A stretch of DNA of 64,000 nucleotides from Microbacterium schleiferi (GTDB taxonomy: Bacteria; Actinomycetota; Actinomycetes; Actinomycetales; Microbacteriaceae), in the NCBI RefSeq assembly GCF_015565955.1, contig NZ_CP064760.1, positions 1,860,001-1,924,000 on the forward strand. The letters are read 5' to 3'. The notes beneath the pieces are model-generated. The model was not told the DNA's origin, made no database searches, and worked only from the letters and a program-made list of their open reading frames with translations. Shown piece by piece: positions 42,772 to 51,667 of the stretch (the stretch's first letter is position 1; each line of letters starts with the position of its first letter). Both the position numbers and the translations under genes were made by a program.

Positions 42772-42884
42772 GCTTCGATGCTACGCCCGGCTCCCGATCC
42801 CGGCATCCGAGGCGCGCGATGCGAGGCATCCTCACAGCCGATCCGTAGCGGATCGGACAGAATGGATCGGTCGAGAGGAAACCC

Positions 42885-43667
42885 ATGATCGAACTGCGTA
42901 CACCCGCCGAGGTCGAAGCGATGAAACCGGCGGGTCGCTTCGTCGCCGAGGTGCTCGCTACCCTGCGCGACGAGACCCGGGTGGGCACGAACCTCCTCGA
43001 GATCGATCGCCGAGCGCACGAGATGATCCGGGCTGCCGGCGCTGAGTCCTGCTACATCGACTATCACCCGTCGTTCGGGGCGAGCCCCTTCGGCAAGGTC
43101 ATCTGCACCTCGATCAACGACGCCGTCCTGCACGGCCTCCCCTTCGACTACGCCCTCCGCGACGGGGACCTCGTCACCCTCGACTTCGCCGTCGCGGTGG
43201 ACGGCTGGGTCGCTGACTCGGCTGTCTCTTTCGTCGTCGGCACGCCGCGTGACGAGGACCTCGCACTCATCGATACGACAGAGCGGGCCCTGGATGCCGC
43301 CATCGCCGCGGCCGTGGTCGGCAACCGCATCGGCGACATCTCGGCGGCGGTCGCCGCCGTCGCTCACGCAGAAGGTCTGTCGATCAACACCGACTTCGGC
43401 GGCCACGGTGTGGGCCGCGAGATGCACGGCGACCCGCACGTTCCCAACAACGGCAAGCCGGGCCGCGGCTACCCGCTGCGCGCCGGGCTGGTGCTCGCCC
43501 TCGAACCGTGGTTCCTGCAGTCGACCGATCAGCTGCGGACGGATGCCGACGGCTGGACGCTGCGGAGCGGCGACGGCTCGCGCGGCGCGCACTCGGAGCA
43601 CACCATCGCGATCACCGACGATGGCCCGGTAATCCTCACCGATCGAAGCTTCCTCGGCGTCCGCTGA
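42885..43667 (+). CDS. map: Methionine aminopeptidase, type I
   Basis: Map removes the initiator methionine from nascent proteins. The 260-aa protein shows metal ligands in LVTLDFAVAVDGWVADSAVS (two Asp), GGHGVGREMHGDPHV (His), LALEPWF (Glu) and SEHTIAI (Glu). GAGAGG lies just upstream of the ATG. It is the only plus-strand gene between rplS and the SMR pair and converges on pyk. Confidence 0.95.
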   Translation: MIELRTPAEVEAMKPAGRFVAEVLATLRDETRVGTNLLEIDRRAHEMIRAAGAESCYIDYHPSFGASPFGKVICTSINDAVLHGLPFDYALRDGDLVTLDFAVAVDGWVADSAVSFVVGTPRDEDLALIDTTERALDAAIAAAVVGNRIGDISAAVAAVAHAEGLSINTDFGGHGVGREMHGDPHVPNNGKPGRGYPLRAGLVLALEPWFLQSTDQLRTDADGWTLRSGDGSRGAHSEHTIAITDDGPVILTDRSFLGVR

Positions 43668-43679
43668 CACCGGGGCGGA

Positions 43680-45101
43680 TCAGGACCCGTCGGAGGCTCC
43701 GACGATGTGCACGCGCACATTGTTGGTCGATCCGGCGGTCCCCGGGGGCGCGCCAGCTGTCATGATGACGGCATCGCCGGGCTGTACGCGGCCCGCCTCG
43801 ATCAGTGCCCGGTCGAGAAGCTCGATGAGCCCGTCGGTCGAGGCCGCCCGCGCGATGAGGAACGGTTCCACACCCCACGTGAGCGCCAGGCGTGAACGGG
43901 TTCCCGCCAGGTCGGTGAAGGCGAGGATCGGCACGCGGTGACGAAGCCGCGCCATCCGGCGGGCCGAGTCACCGGACTGGCTGAAGACGCACACGAACTT
44001 CGCATCGACGAAATCGGCGATGGTCGCCGCGGCAAGGGTCAGCGCCCCGCCCTGCGTCCGTGGCTTCGTTCCGAGCTGAGGGATGCGCTCGAGGCCGGTC
44101 TCCTCCGTGGAACTGACGATTCGCGCCATGGTTTCGACGACGGTGACGGGGTGCGCGCCGACGCTCGTCTCCCCCGAGAGCATGACGGCATCGGCGCCGT
44201 CGAGCACGGCGTTCGCGACATCCGAGGTCTCCGCGCGGGTCGGCACGGGGTTCTCGATCATCGACTCGAGCATCTGGGTTGCCACGATGACCGGTTTCGC
44301 CCACCGGCGCGCGAGTTCGATCGCCCGCTTCTGCACGATCGGCACGGTCTCCAACGGCAACTCGACCCCGAGATCTCCGCGCGCGATCATGACACCGTCG
44401 AACGCGTCGATGATCTCCTGCAGGTGCTCGACGGCTTCCGGCTTCTCGATCTTGGCGATGAGGGGAATCCGGCGGTTCTCCTCGGCCATGATGACCCGGG
44501 CCCGCTGCGCGTCCTTGGGTGAGCGCACGAACGAGAGCGCGATCATGTCCACACCCAGTGCCAGCGCCCAGCGCAGGTCGGCTTCGTCCTTGGCGCTCAG
44601 CGCGGGCGCGCTCACGGCCACACCGGGGAGGTTGATGCCCTTGTTATTGGAGACCGCTCCCCCGACCACGACCTCGGTGCGCACGCAGATTCCGTCGGTA
44701 TCGAGGACCCGCAGGCGAACCTTGCCGTCGTCGATGAGCAGCGTGTCGCCGGCGACGACATCGGCGGCCAGCTGCGGGAACGTCGTCCCGCAGATCTCGC
44801 GGGTGCCCTCGACATCCTCGGTCGTGATCGTGAAGATATCGCCGGGTTCGAGATGATGCGGCCCATCGGCGAAGCGCCCCAGCCGGATCTTCGGGCCCTG
44901 CAGGTCTGCCAGGATGCCGACCGGGCGCCCCGTGGAGTCTGCGGCGCGGCGCACAGCGGCGTACGACTGCTCGTGGTCAGCCCACTCGCCATGGCTCATG
45001 TTCAGCCGTGCGACATCCATCCCCGCCCGGACGAGCGCCTCGATCTGGTCGTAGGACGCGGTCGCAGGTCCGAGAGTGGCGACGATTTTGGCTCGGCGCA
45101 T
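43680..45101 (-). CDS. pyk: Pyruvate kinase
   Basis: Pyk makes pyruvate and ATP from phosphoenolpyruvate. From ATG 45101 it is 473 aa: MRRAKIVATLGPATASYDQI, LNMSHGEWADHE, the active-site lysine in IPLIAKIEKPEAVEHL, the metal site in MIARGDLGVELPLE and KPVIVATQMLESMI. AAGGGA precedes this ATG; a longer in-frame start at 45179 is less likely. Confidence 0.96.
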   Translation of the reverse strand: MRRAKIVATLGPATASYDQIEALVRAGMDVARLNMSHGEWADHEQSYAAVRRAADSTGRPVGILADLQGPKIRLGRFADGPHHLEPGDIFTITTEDVEGTREICGTTFPQLAADVVAGDTLLIDDGKVRLRVLDTDGICVRTEVVVGGAVSNNKGINLPGVAVSAPALSAKDEADLRWALALGVDMIALSFVRSPKDAQRARVIMAEENRRIPLIAKIEKPEAVEHLQEIIDAFDGVMIARGDLGVELPLETVPIVQKRAIELARRWAKPVIVATQMLESMIENPVPTRAETSDVANAVLDGADAVMLSGETSVGAHPVTVVETMARIVSSTEETGLERIPQLGTKPRTQGGALTLAAATIADFVDAKFVCVFSQSGDSARRMARLRHRVPILAFTDLAGTRSRLALTWGVEPFLIARAASTDGLIELLDRALIEAGRVQPGDAVIMTAGAPPGTAGSTNNVRVHIVGASDGS

Positions 45102-45227
45102 GGCACTGATCCCTTCGGCAGGTGACGGGATCTCAGTTTGACGCCTCGGGTCGTCCCGTGGGTTTCCCCCGTGTGACAAGTCGGTGTCTCGGGGCCCTGC
45201 GGCAGCCGCCGGCGAGACCCGAGGATG

Positions 45228-45919
45228 TCACTCCGGCAGAAGGTCGGGGCGGCGCGTCAGCGTGCGCTCACGCTGCTGGTCGGCGCGCCACCGTGCGATG
45301 GCGGCATGATTGCCGCTGAGCAGGATGTCGGGAACCGCGCGCTCACGCCACACGGCGGGCTTCGTGTACGACGGGTACTCCAGCAGGCCGTCTTCGTGGG
45401 ATTCCTCGATGATGCTCGCCGGGTTGCCCACCATGCCGGGGACGAGGCGTCCGATGGCTTCGATCATCGCCATGGCGGCTACCTCGCCGCCGTTGAGGAC
45501 GTAGTCGCCGAGGCTGATGAGGCGCACCGAGCCGCGTGCGGCGGCATCCTCGAAGACCCGCTCGTCGATCCCCTCGTACCGCCCGCACCCGAACACGAGA
45601 TGCTCCTCGAGAGCAAGCTCGCGCGCCGTTGACTGGCGGAAGAGCTCGCCCGCAGGTGAGGGAAAGATGATCGTCGGCCGGGGTGATGCGCCCGTGGGAG
45701 CGAGTTCGTCGAGGGCCTCGCCCCACGGCTCAGGTTTCATGACCATGCCGGCGCCGCCCCGTATGGGGTGTCATCCACGGTGCGGTGGCGGTCGTGCGTC
45801 CAGTGCCGGAGGTCGTGAACGCGCACATCGAGCAGTCCGCGCTCACGGGCTTTGCCGATGAGCGAGACCTCGAGAACGTCGAAGAACGCGGGAAAGATCG
45901 TGACGACGTCGATCCGCAC
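45228..45919 (-). CDS. trmD: tRNA (guanine37-N1)-methyltransferase, frameshifted
   Basis: TrmD methylates G37 next to the anticodon and prevents +1 slippage. The N-terminal part ([20 protein letters not shown] to VDDTPYG) is followed after one missing base in the run 45757-45760 by [20 protein letters not shown] and the trefoil-knot motifs [10 protein letters not shown] and [12 protein letters not shown]. Restored length is 230 aa. The GTG start lies 1 nt after the rimM stop (TGAcGTG). TrmD is usually essential, so a read error is the likely cause. Confidence 0.94.
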
Positions 45920-45920
45920 G

Positions 45921-46582
45921 TCAGTTCCCGTCGGTGTCGCCGGCCGACTCCTCGGGGGACGTGTCCGACGCCTCGGCCGGCTCGGGATCCTCGTCGGGGA
46001 TTTCTTCGAACAGCCCGGCCGGGGCGTGACGATGACGTGGCCCGCCGCGGGGTCGACCACCGGAACGATGACCTTGACGAAGGGCACGAGCACCTCGCGA
46101 TCGGCGTCCGTGCGCACGATCAGCAGGTCCTGCGCGGGAAGATGCTCGACGCGGATCACGCGACCGACCGACTCGTCGCCGCGGCGCACGTCCAGCCCGA
46201 CCAGCTGGTGATCGAACCAGGCATCCTCCTCGTCGGATGCCGCATCGGCCGCCTCGTCGACCCACAGGATCGCGCGTACGAGGCTCTCGGCGGCGGTGCG
46301 GTCATCGACGCCCTCGAAGAACGCGACAGGGTGCGAGTTCATCCAGCGGAACTCGCGAACCGTCAGCGGCTTCCCATGCCAGGGCGAGGTGTCCGGGACC
46401 TGCAGCGTGAAGGTGGCGCCCGGAACGAACCTGCCGTCGGGGTTGTCGGTGTACAGCTCGAGCTTCAGGGCACCCTTGAGCCCGTGCGCCTTGACCAGGC
46501 GTCCGACCCGCAACTGGGTTCCTGCCGAAGGGGGCGGCGCGGCACGCCCGTCCGAATCGACCACGTCAGTCGTCCGCGACAT
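45921..46582 (-). CDS. rimM: 16S rRNA processing protein RimM, frameshifted near C-terminus
   Basis: RimM assists maturation of the 30S head. The body [40 protein letters not shown] and the PRC-barrel part [27 protein letters not shown] are intact. After HVIVTP one base is missing from 46021-46024; restored, it ends [20 protein letters not shown] and stops at 45921, 220 aa. The ATG at 46582 overlaps the KH gene; a GTG at 46564, 1 nt after the KH stop, is an alternative start. Confidence 0.92.
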
Positions 46583-46796
46583 CAACCCGCACGCGGCGCC
46601 CGTCGGCCAGCGCCGAGATCAGGGTGCGGATGGCTTTGGCCGTGCGACCGCCGCGCCCGATGACGCGGCCCCGGTCGTCGGGGTGCACATGCACCTCGAG
46701 CACCTCACCACGTGAGGACTCCGACGCGAGGATGCGCACATCGTCCGGGTTGTCGACGATCCCCTTGACGACGTGTTCGAGCGCGGCGGCGAGCAC
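46566..46796 (-). CDS. khpA: KH-domain RNA-binding protein (KhpA/YlqC type)
   Basis: From GTG 46796 the product is 76 aa, typical for this family. The KH motif [20 protein letters not shown] is preceded by [15 protein letters not shown]. It binds RNA and lies between rpsP and rimM, the usual place. The GTG begins 4 nt after the rpsP stop, so the longer in-frame start inside rpsP is rejected. Confidence 0.93.
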   Translation of the reverse strand: MLAAALEHVVKGIVDNPDDVRILASESSRGEVLEVHVHPDDRGRVIGRGGRTAKAIRTLISALADGRRVRVDVADD

Positions 46797-46800
46797 GGAC

Positions 46801-47232
46801 TCAGGCTTCTGCGGTCTCGGCCGACTCAGCGGCCTCGGGTGCAGCGTCAGCGTCAGCGGCCGGGGCCGGCTCGGCCTTCTTCTCAGCCTTCGGCTTGACG
46901 ACCGACTTCTTGGTGGTCTCGACCTCGAACGCCTGCTTGGGCTCGGCGGTCTTGAGAGTCGACACGGCGTTCTTGTCACCCTTGAAGGTGCCCCAGTCGC
47001 CGGTGATCTTGAGGATGGCGCGCACCTGCTCGGTGGGCTGGGCGCCGACGCTCAGCCAGTACTGCGCACGAGCGGAGTCGACCTCGATGAACGAGGGCTC
47101 TTCGGTCGGGTGGTACTTGCCGATCTCTTCGATGACGCGACCGTCACGCTTGGTGCGCGAGTCGGCGACGACGATGCGGTAGTAGGGGGCGCGAATCTTT
47201 CCGAGACGCTTGAGACGGATCTTGACAGCCAC
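46801..47232 (-). CDS. rpsP: 30S ribosomal protein S16
   Basis: From GTG 47232 the 143-aa product begins [20 protein letters not shown] and has the S16 core [19 protein letters not shown] and [20 protein letters not shown]. The C-terminal 60 residues are an Ala/Glu/Lys-rich tail usual in actinobacteria. An AGGAG site precedes the GTG. It opens the rpsP-khpA-rimM-trmD operon. Confidence 0.96.
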   Translation of the reverse strand: MAVKIRLKRLGKIRAPYYRIVVADSRTKRDGRVIEEIGKYHPTEEPSFIEVDSARAQYWLSVGAQPTEQVRAILKITGDWGTFKGDKNAVSTLKTAEPKQAFEVETTKKSVVKPKAEKKAEPAPAADADAAPEAAESAETAEA

Positions 47233-47323
47233 GATTCTCCTGTGTGGTGGACGTGAACGAACTGATCGCCTGGAGAGTGGGGTGCACACCCGGCGGAAGC
47301 TCAAAGGGGGTGGATGCGCTGGA

Positions 47324-47352
47324 TAGAGGGTCGAGCGCGGTCCGACCCTCTA
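47324..47352. other. Perfect 10-bp hairpin in the rpsP upstream region
   Basis: TAGAGGGTCG pairs exactly with CGACCCTCTA around a 9-nt loop, about 90 bp upstream of rpsP and 70 bp upstream of the divergent SMR genes. It could be part of the rpsP 5' leader. Confidence 0.5.
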
Positions 47353-47422
47353 TTCTGCCAGATCCGACCGGATGCCGAGAACCACCTTCGCTGCGTCGCT
47401 CCCCGGCCGGCCGCGACGCCGG

Positions 47423-47428
47423 TAGCGT
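47423..47428 (+). promoter_or_regulatory. -10 box ahead of the SMR operon
   Basis: TAGCGT lies 7 nt before GTG 47436, the possible start of a short leaderless upstream ORF. Confidence 0.4.
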
Positions 47429-47435
47429 GTGAGCC

Positions 47436-47477
47436 GTGATGCGACAGTTGGCGACTCCCGACGGAGGTCCCGGATGA
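47436..47477 (+). CDS. Possible 13-codon upstream ORF of the SMR operon
   Basis: GTG-ATG-CGA runs to a TGA that overlaps the first SMR ATG (ATGA at 47474-47477), encoding VMRQLATPDGGPG. With the TAGCGT box 7 nt ahead it would be translated from the mRNA 5' end and could couple translation into the first SMR gene. Chance cannot be excluded for an ORF this short. Confidence 0.3.
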   Translation: MMRQLATPDGGPG

Positions 47478-47842
47478 CGAAATGGCTCTATCTGATCGGC
47501 GCGATCCTGCTGGAAGTGGGCGGCACGTTGTCGCTTCGCCTCGCTGTCGATTCCGCTATCTGGTTCGTCGGCGTCGGCGTCGGCTACGTGGGCGCTTTCG
47601 CATGCCTCACGCTTCTGCTGCGCGCCGGGGCACCGATCGGTCTGACGTACGGAGTCTGGGCGGCCTCGGGTGTCGCGCTCACGGCTGTGCTCGCGGCGAT
47701 CCTGTTCGGCGATCCGTTGACGTGGCTCATGAGCCTGGGAATCGTCATCGTCATCGCCGGCGTCTTCCTCGTGGAGGTCGGCGCGGGCGCAGCGAACGGG
47801 GCTGCGCGCCGAGCAGCGAGTGATCCGGAGAACGCACAATGA
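47474..47842 (+). CDS. SMR family multidrug/cation exporter, subunit 1
   Basis: The 122-aa protein has four TM helices and the SMR-defining glutamate in ILLEVGGTLSLRLA (near residue 13), plus GLTYGVWAASGVALTAVLAA. SMR proteins use proton exchange to export quaternary ammonium compounds or guanidinium. GGAGG lies about 6 nt before ATG 47474. The stop overlaps the next SMR gene by ATGA, so this is a paired two-subunit exporter. Confidence 0.88.
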   Translation: MTKWLYLIGAILLEVGGTLSLRLAVDSAIWFVGVGVGYVGAFACLTLLLRAGAPIGLTYGVWAASGVALTAVLAAILFGDPLTWLMSLGIVIVIAGVFLVEVGAGAANGAARRAASDPENAQ

Positions 47843-48159
47843 TGTGGCTCTACCTCGTGGGCGCCATTGTCTTCGAGGTCACCGGCACGATGTCCCTCCG
47901 GGCCTCCGAGGGCTTCCGGCGCACCGTCTGGATCGCGCCGGTCATCGCGTCGTACGTCATTGCCTTCGCACTCCTGTTCCTGTGTTTGGCCGAAGGCATG
48001 CCGGTGGGCGTCGCCTACGGCATCTGGTCGGCGACCGGCGTCGCGCTGACCGCGGTGCTGGCGAAGATCCTGTTCGATGAGCCGTTCACCTGGCTCATGG
48101 GGTTGGGTGTGGTCGCGATCGCCGGTGGCGTGCTGCTGATCGAGATCGGTGCGTCCTGA
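47839..48159 (+). CDS. SMR family multidrug/cation exporter, subunit 2
   Basis: The 106-aa protein mirrors its neighbour: glutamate in IVFEVTGTMSLRASEG, then VAYGIWSATGVALTAVLAKI and four TM helices. Paired SMR genes such as EbrAB form dimers with subunits in opposite orientation. Both members keep the key glutamate. No sequence clue identifies the substrate. Confidence 0.88.
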   Translation: MMWLYLVGAIVFEVTGTMSLRASEGFRRTVWIAPVIASYVIAFALLFLCLAEGMPVGVAYGIWSATGVALTAVLAKILFDEPFTWLMGLGVVAIAGGVLLIEIGAS

Positions 48160-48219
48160 TTCGCGTCACGGGATGTCGCAATCGAGCCCACGCGAGACGG
48201 TGCGTGCGAAACTGACGCC

Positions 48220-49380
48220 ATGACGCTCGGCTTTGCGGCATCCGCTCGCTCCTCCGTCGGCTTGGAGTGGGAACTCATGCTCGCCGACCGCGCGACCGGC
48301 GATCTCGCGGGGCGCGCACCCGAGCTTCTCGACGAGCTCGCGCCCGCGATCGAGCTCGAACGCTTTTCTCTCACGAGCGAACTGCTCACCAATACTGTCG
48401 AAGTCACGAGCGGGGTCGGTTCGACGGTGGCCGCCGCAGCCGAAGACATGGTGGACGCCATCCGTGCTCTGCGGACAGCAACCGAGCCGCGTGACCTCGA
48501 CCTGCTCTGCGCCGGCTCCCACCCGTTCGCGCAGTGGTACGACCAGGAAGTGACCGACAAGACCCGATACCAGGCGCTCATCGAACGAACGCAGTGGTGG
48601 GGCCGCAACATGATGATCTGGGGCATTCACATCCACGTGGGCGTCGAGGATGTCAACAAGGTCATGCCGCTCATTCGTGCCCTCTCGACCTATCTGCCTC
48701 ACCTGCAAGCCCTGTCGGCGTCCAGTCCGTTCTGGGCCGGCGACCGCACCGGTTACGCGTCCAACCGGTCACTCGTTTTCCAGCAACTCCCGACCGCCGG
48801 GTTGCCCTGGTTGCTCGAGGACTGGGAGGAGTTCGAGGCATACCTGGGTGACATGGTCAGCACCGGCGTCATGACAGACGCCACAGAGGTGCGCTGGGAC
48901 ATCCGACCCGCGCCACGGTGGGGAACGATCGAAGTGCGCGCCTGCGACGGGATGTCGACGCTGCCGGAACTCGCTGCTGTTGCCGCCCTGGTGCAGGTGC
49001 TCGTCGAGCACTTCTCGCGGCGGCTCGATCAGGGCGAAGACCTCGCGGGGATCCAGCCCTGGTTCCTCCGCGAAAACAAGTGGCGCTCGGCCCGCTACGG
49101 CCTCGACGCCGAGATCATCGTCGACCGCGCCGGGACGCTCAAGCCCGTGCGAGAGCACCTTCGCGAGATCCTCGACGATCTCGCCGAGATCTCCGTCGAA
49201 CTCAAGTGCGCGAAGGAGTTCGCCGGCGTCGAGAAGATTCTCGCAACCGGCGCCAGCTACGAACGCCAGCTGCGGGTCGCGGACGACAACGACGGCGATC
49301 TGCGAGCGGTGGTGCGGCATCTGGTCACCGAGTTCCGCGACGGACCGACGCTGCGTGACCACCTCAACGCGCTGAGATAG
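48220..49380 (+). CDS. Carboxylate-amine ligase (glutamate--cysteine ligase 2 type, YbdK-like)
   Basis: The 386-aa protein belongs to the GCS2 family: SVGLEWELMLADR with metal-binding acids near residue 15, ELLTNTVEVTSG, then MMIWGIHIHVGVED and RWDIRPAPRWGTIEVRACDG. Family members join glutamate to an amine, or have weak glutamate-cysteine ligase activity. Actinobacteria make mycothiol rather than glutathione, so the physiological product is unclear. It starts 60 bp after the SMR pair. Confidence 0.88.
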   Translation: MTLGFAASARSSVGLEWELMLADRATGDLAGRAPELLDELAPAIELERFSLTSELLTNTVEVTSGVGSTVAAAAEDMVDAIRALRTATEPRDLDLLCAGSHPFAQWYDQEVTDKTRYQALIERTQWWGRNMMIWGIHIHVGVEDVNKVMPLIRALSTYLPHLQALSASSPFWAGDRTGYASNRSLVFQQLPTAGLPWLLEDWEEFEAYLGDMVSTGVMTDATEVRWDIRPAPRWGTIEVRACDGMSTLPELAAVAALVQVLVEHFSRRLDQGEDLAGIQPWFLRENKWRSARYGLDAEIIVDRAGTLKPVREHLREILDDLAEISVELKCAKEFAGVEKILATGASYERQLRVADDNDGDLRAVVRHLVTEFRDGPTLRDHLNALR

Positions 49381-49422
49381 CAGCCCGCGCGCACGAGCGA
49401 CGCTGGCTCACGCTGGCAGACT

Positions 49423-49881
49423 GTGGCTGTGCGTCATCGCTCCGATTGGCTGGTCATCGCCCAGTTCGTGCTGCTCGCGCTACTCCTGCTGCCAGGCGAC
49501 CCGGTCTGGGGCTCTGCGTGGCTGATGGGGGTTGCCGCGGCGGTCGGTATTGTCGGACTCGCGGTGGCTGGTGCGGGCATTGCCGCGCTCGGTCGCGACA
49601 TCGTTCCCTGGGTCGCGCCGAAAGACGGGGCATCCCTGCGCACGGGCGGGGTGTTCCGCCTCACGCGCAACCCGGTCTACCTCGGCATCCTTCTCGGCTC
49701 CCTCGGATGGGTCGCGTGGCGAGGCCGGGTCGAACTCATCGTCGTGTGGGTGCTGCTGGCTGCCGTGCTCATCACCAAGGCGCACGTCGAGCAGCGCTTT
49801 CTCCTTGAGACCTTCGGAGACGACTACCGGCAGTACGCGAACCGCACGCCGCTGATCCTCTGGGGTCGCGGGATTCGATGA
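49423..49881 (+). CDS. Isoprenylcysteine methyltransferase-like membrane protein
   Basis: The 152-aa protein has three to four TM segments and the conserved C-terminal block of the ICMT/PEMT-like family: LRTGGVFRLTRNPVYLGILL, then EQRFLLETFGDDYRQYANRT. Bacterial members are presumed SAM-dependent methyltransferases acting at the membrane, substrate unknown. GTG 49423 and GTG 49429 are both possible starts. Confidence 0.8.
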   Translation: MAVRHRSDWLVIAQFVLLALLLLPGDPVWGSAWLMGVAAAVGIVGLAVAGAGIAALGRDIVPWVAPKDGASLRTGGVFRLTRNPVYLGILLGSLGWVAWRGRVELIVVWVLLAAVLITKAHVEQRFLLETFGDDYRQYANRTPLILWGRGIR

Positions 49882-49891
49882 GCCGGCACGC

Positions 49892-51667
49892 TCACCACGA
49901 CATCCGGCGGTGACGCTCCCCTGCGCTGCGCTCTTCCCGCTCTTCCGGAGTGAGGTTCGCCTCGGGATCCGTGTCGGCGACGGGCTCCTCCGGCGGCGCG
50001 GCATCCTGGTGCTCACCCTCGTCGACGTGCGGCGCGGCGAAGCGAGAGGTGCCGTGTTCGGTCTTCTCCCAGTAGTGCGGTCTGGTGATCAGTTGCCAGA
50101 GGGCCTTGTACGCCGCGATCGAGTGCAGAACCCAGAAGAGAGGCTTCAGCGGAGCCCAGGGCACGAGCTCGAACAGCCCGCGCTTGTACGGGCCCATCAT
50201 GTTCATGTAGATCAGCAGCGAGTATCCGAGCAGGAAGTTCAACGCGCTCAAGACGATCACGATCGGTGGGACCTCGACCGGGACGACGTAGAACGGCAGC
50301 GCGAGGGCGAGAACGAGCAGGATCGCGAATGGGATGACGCTCAGGAACGTGAACGGCGTGCCGGCGATCAACAGGGCGAAGGCTGCGAAGCGACGAAGGC
50401 CGATGCGGCGGATCAGCGCTATCGGCTGTCGCGAGTGCACCAGGGCCGTCTGCATGTACCCCTTGATCCATCGACTGCGCTGCTTGATGAACTGCGGGAT
50501 GTGGGAGGTTGCCTCCTCCATCGTGGTGGCGTCGACGACACCGACACGGTAGCCGAGTGCGCTGGCACGGATGCCGAGGTCTGCGTCCTCGGTGACGTTG
50601 TAAGGGTCCCAGCCGCCGAGGCGGCGTAGTGCCGCCATCCGGAAGTGATTCGAGGTTCCCCCGAGCGGGATGGGGAGGTCAGAGTCCTCGAGGCCCATGA
50701 GCATGTAGTCGAACCAGGCACCGTACTCGAGGGTGAACAGGCGCGTCAGTGCGTTCTCCCGCGCGTTGAAGTAGTTCAGGGACGCCTGCACGACAGCCGT
50801 GGACTCGTCAGTGCGGGAGAAGACGATGACCGCCTTCTTCAACTGGTCGGGCTCGGGGGCATCCTCTGCATCGAAGATCACGAGGAACTCCCCGCGGGCC
50901 AGCTCAAGACCGACGTTGCAGGCGCGCGGCTTGGTCTGCGGAACACCGGCGGGGATCGGAACGACGATGAAGTGCTCCGGGACGGATGATCGGGCGATTG
51001 CCGCCCGGGTCGCGTCATCGCCCTCCTCGACAAGGATCAGCACCTCGAGGCGGTCGCGGGGATAGTCGAGGCGACCGAGGTTGGTCATCAGCTGGGCGAC
51101 CACCTTCTCTTCCCGGAAGACCGGCACCAGGACCGTGTAGAAGGGCAGATCGTCCTCATCGAGCATCGCAAGTTCATACCGCGACACCTTGTTCACCAGG
51201 TCGTAGCGCGATCCGCGAAAGGCGATGATGAACTTGAAGAGCACGCTCGCCAAGAAGAAGAGATTGATGAGCGCGAGGATCGTCACGAGCGTCGGACCCG
51301 TCAGGAAGACCGCACCGAGCACAGCGATCCCGGCCACGATCGCGAACCCGATCACTTGGCCCCGTGAGAGCACCGTGCGCGCCGAACGCACCGGGTTGGA
51401 GTTGGCGAGCCCGTCGGCGGCCTCGGCGGCGAACTCGGACGCGAACACCTCGATGACGGCATCGACGATGAACTGCTGACTCACGGGAACGACCTCGATC
51501 GGAGCGCCGAGATCATCCGCGATCGCTTCTTCTTGCGAGTCGTCCAGCTCACGAGAGGCGCCGACCAGGATCGTGCCGTCCTCGCTCGAGGCCAACGGAA
51601 TCCACCCTTCCCGTGCGTAGACCGCACGAAACCCGACATCCAGGAGAGTCACATCGATATCCGTCAT
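49892..51667 (-). CDS. Processive GT2 glycosyltransferase with N-terminal MshEN-like domain
   Basis: From ATG 51667 the protein is 591 aa. Residues 1-76 resemble a GspE/MshEN N-terminal domain. Two TM helices (about 104-150) precede a GT2 domain with DAED (266-269), TED (359-361) and QRSRW (396-400), the motifs of processive synthases such as cellulose synthase. Four further TM helices and a charged tail follow. It probably makes and exports a polysaccharide. The start overlaps the upstream membrane-protein stop (ATGA), so the two likely work together. Confidence 0.85.
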   Translation of the reverse strand: MTDIDVTLLDVGFRAVYAREGWIPLASSEDGTILVGASRELDDSQEEAIADDLGAPIEVVPVSQQFIVDAVIEVFASEFAAEAADGLANSNPVRSARTVLSRGQVIGFAIVAGIAVLGAVFLTGPTLVTILALINLFFLASVLFKFIIAFRGSRYDLVNKVSRYELAMLDEDDLPFYTVLVPVFREEKVVAQLMTNLGRLDYPRDRLEVLILVEEGDDATRAAIARSSVPEHFIVVPIPAGVPQTKPRACNVGLELARGEFLVIFDAEDAPEPDQLKKAVIVFSRTDESTAVVQASLNYFNARENALTRLFTLEYGAWFDYMLMGLEDSDLPIPLGGTSNHFRMAALRRLGGWDPYNVTEDADLGIRASALGYRVGVVDATTMEEATSHIPQFIKQRSRWIKGYMQTALVHSRQPIALIRRIGLRRFAAFALLIAGTPFTFLSVIPFAILLVLALALPFYVVPVEVPPIVIVLSALNFLLGYSLLIYMNMMGPYKRGLFELVPWAPLKPLFWVLHSIAAYKALWQLITRPHYWEKTEHGTSRFAAPHVDEGEHQDAAPPEEPVADTDPEANLTPEEREERSAGERHRRMSW

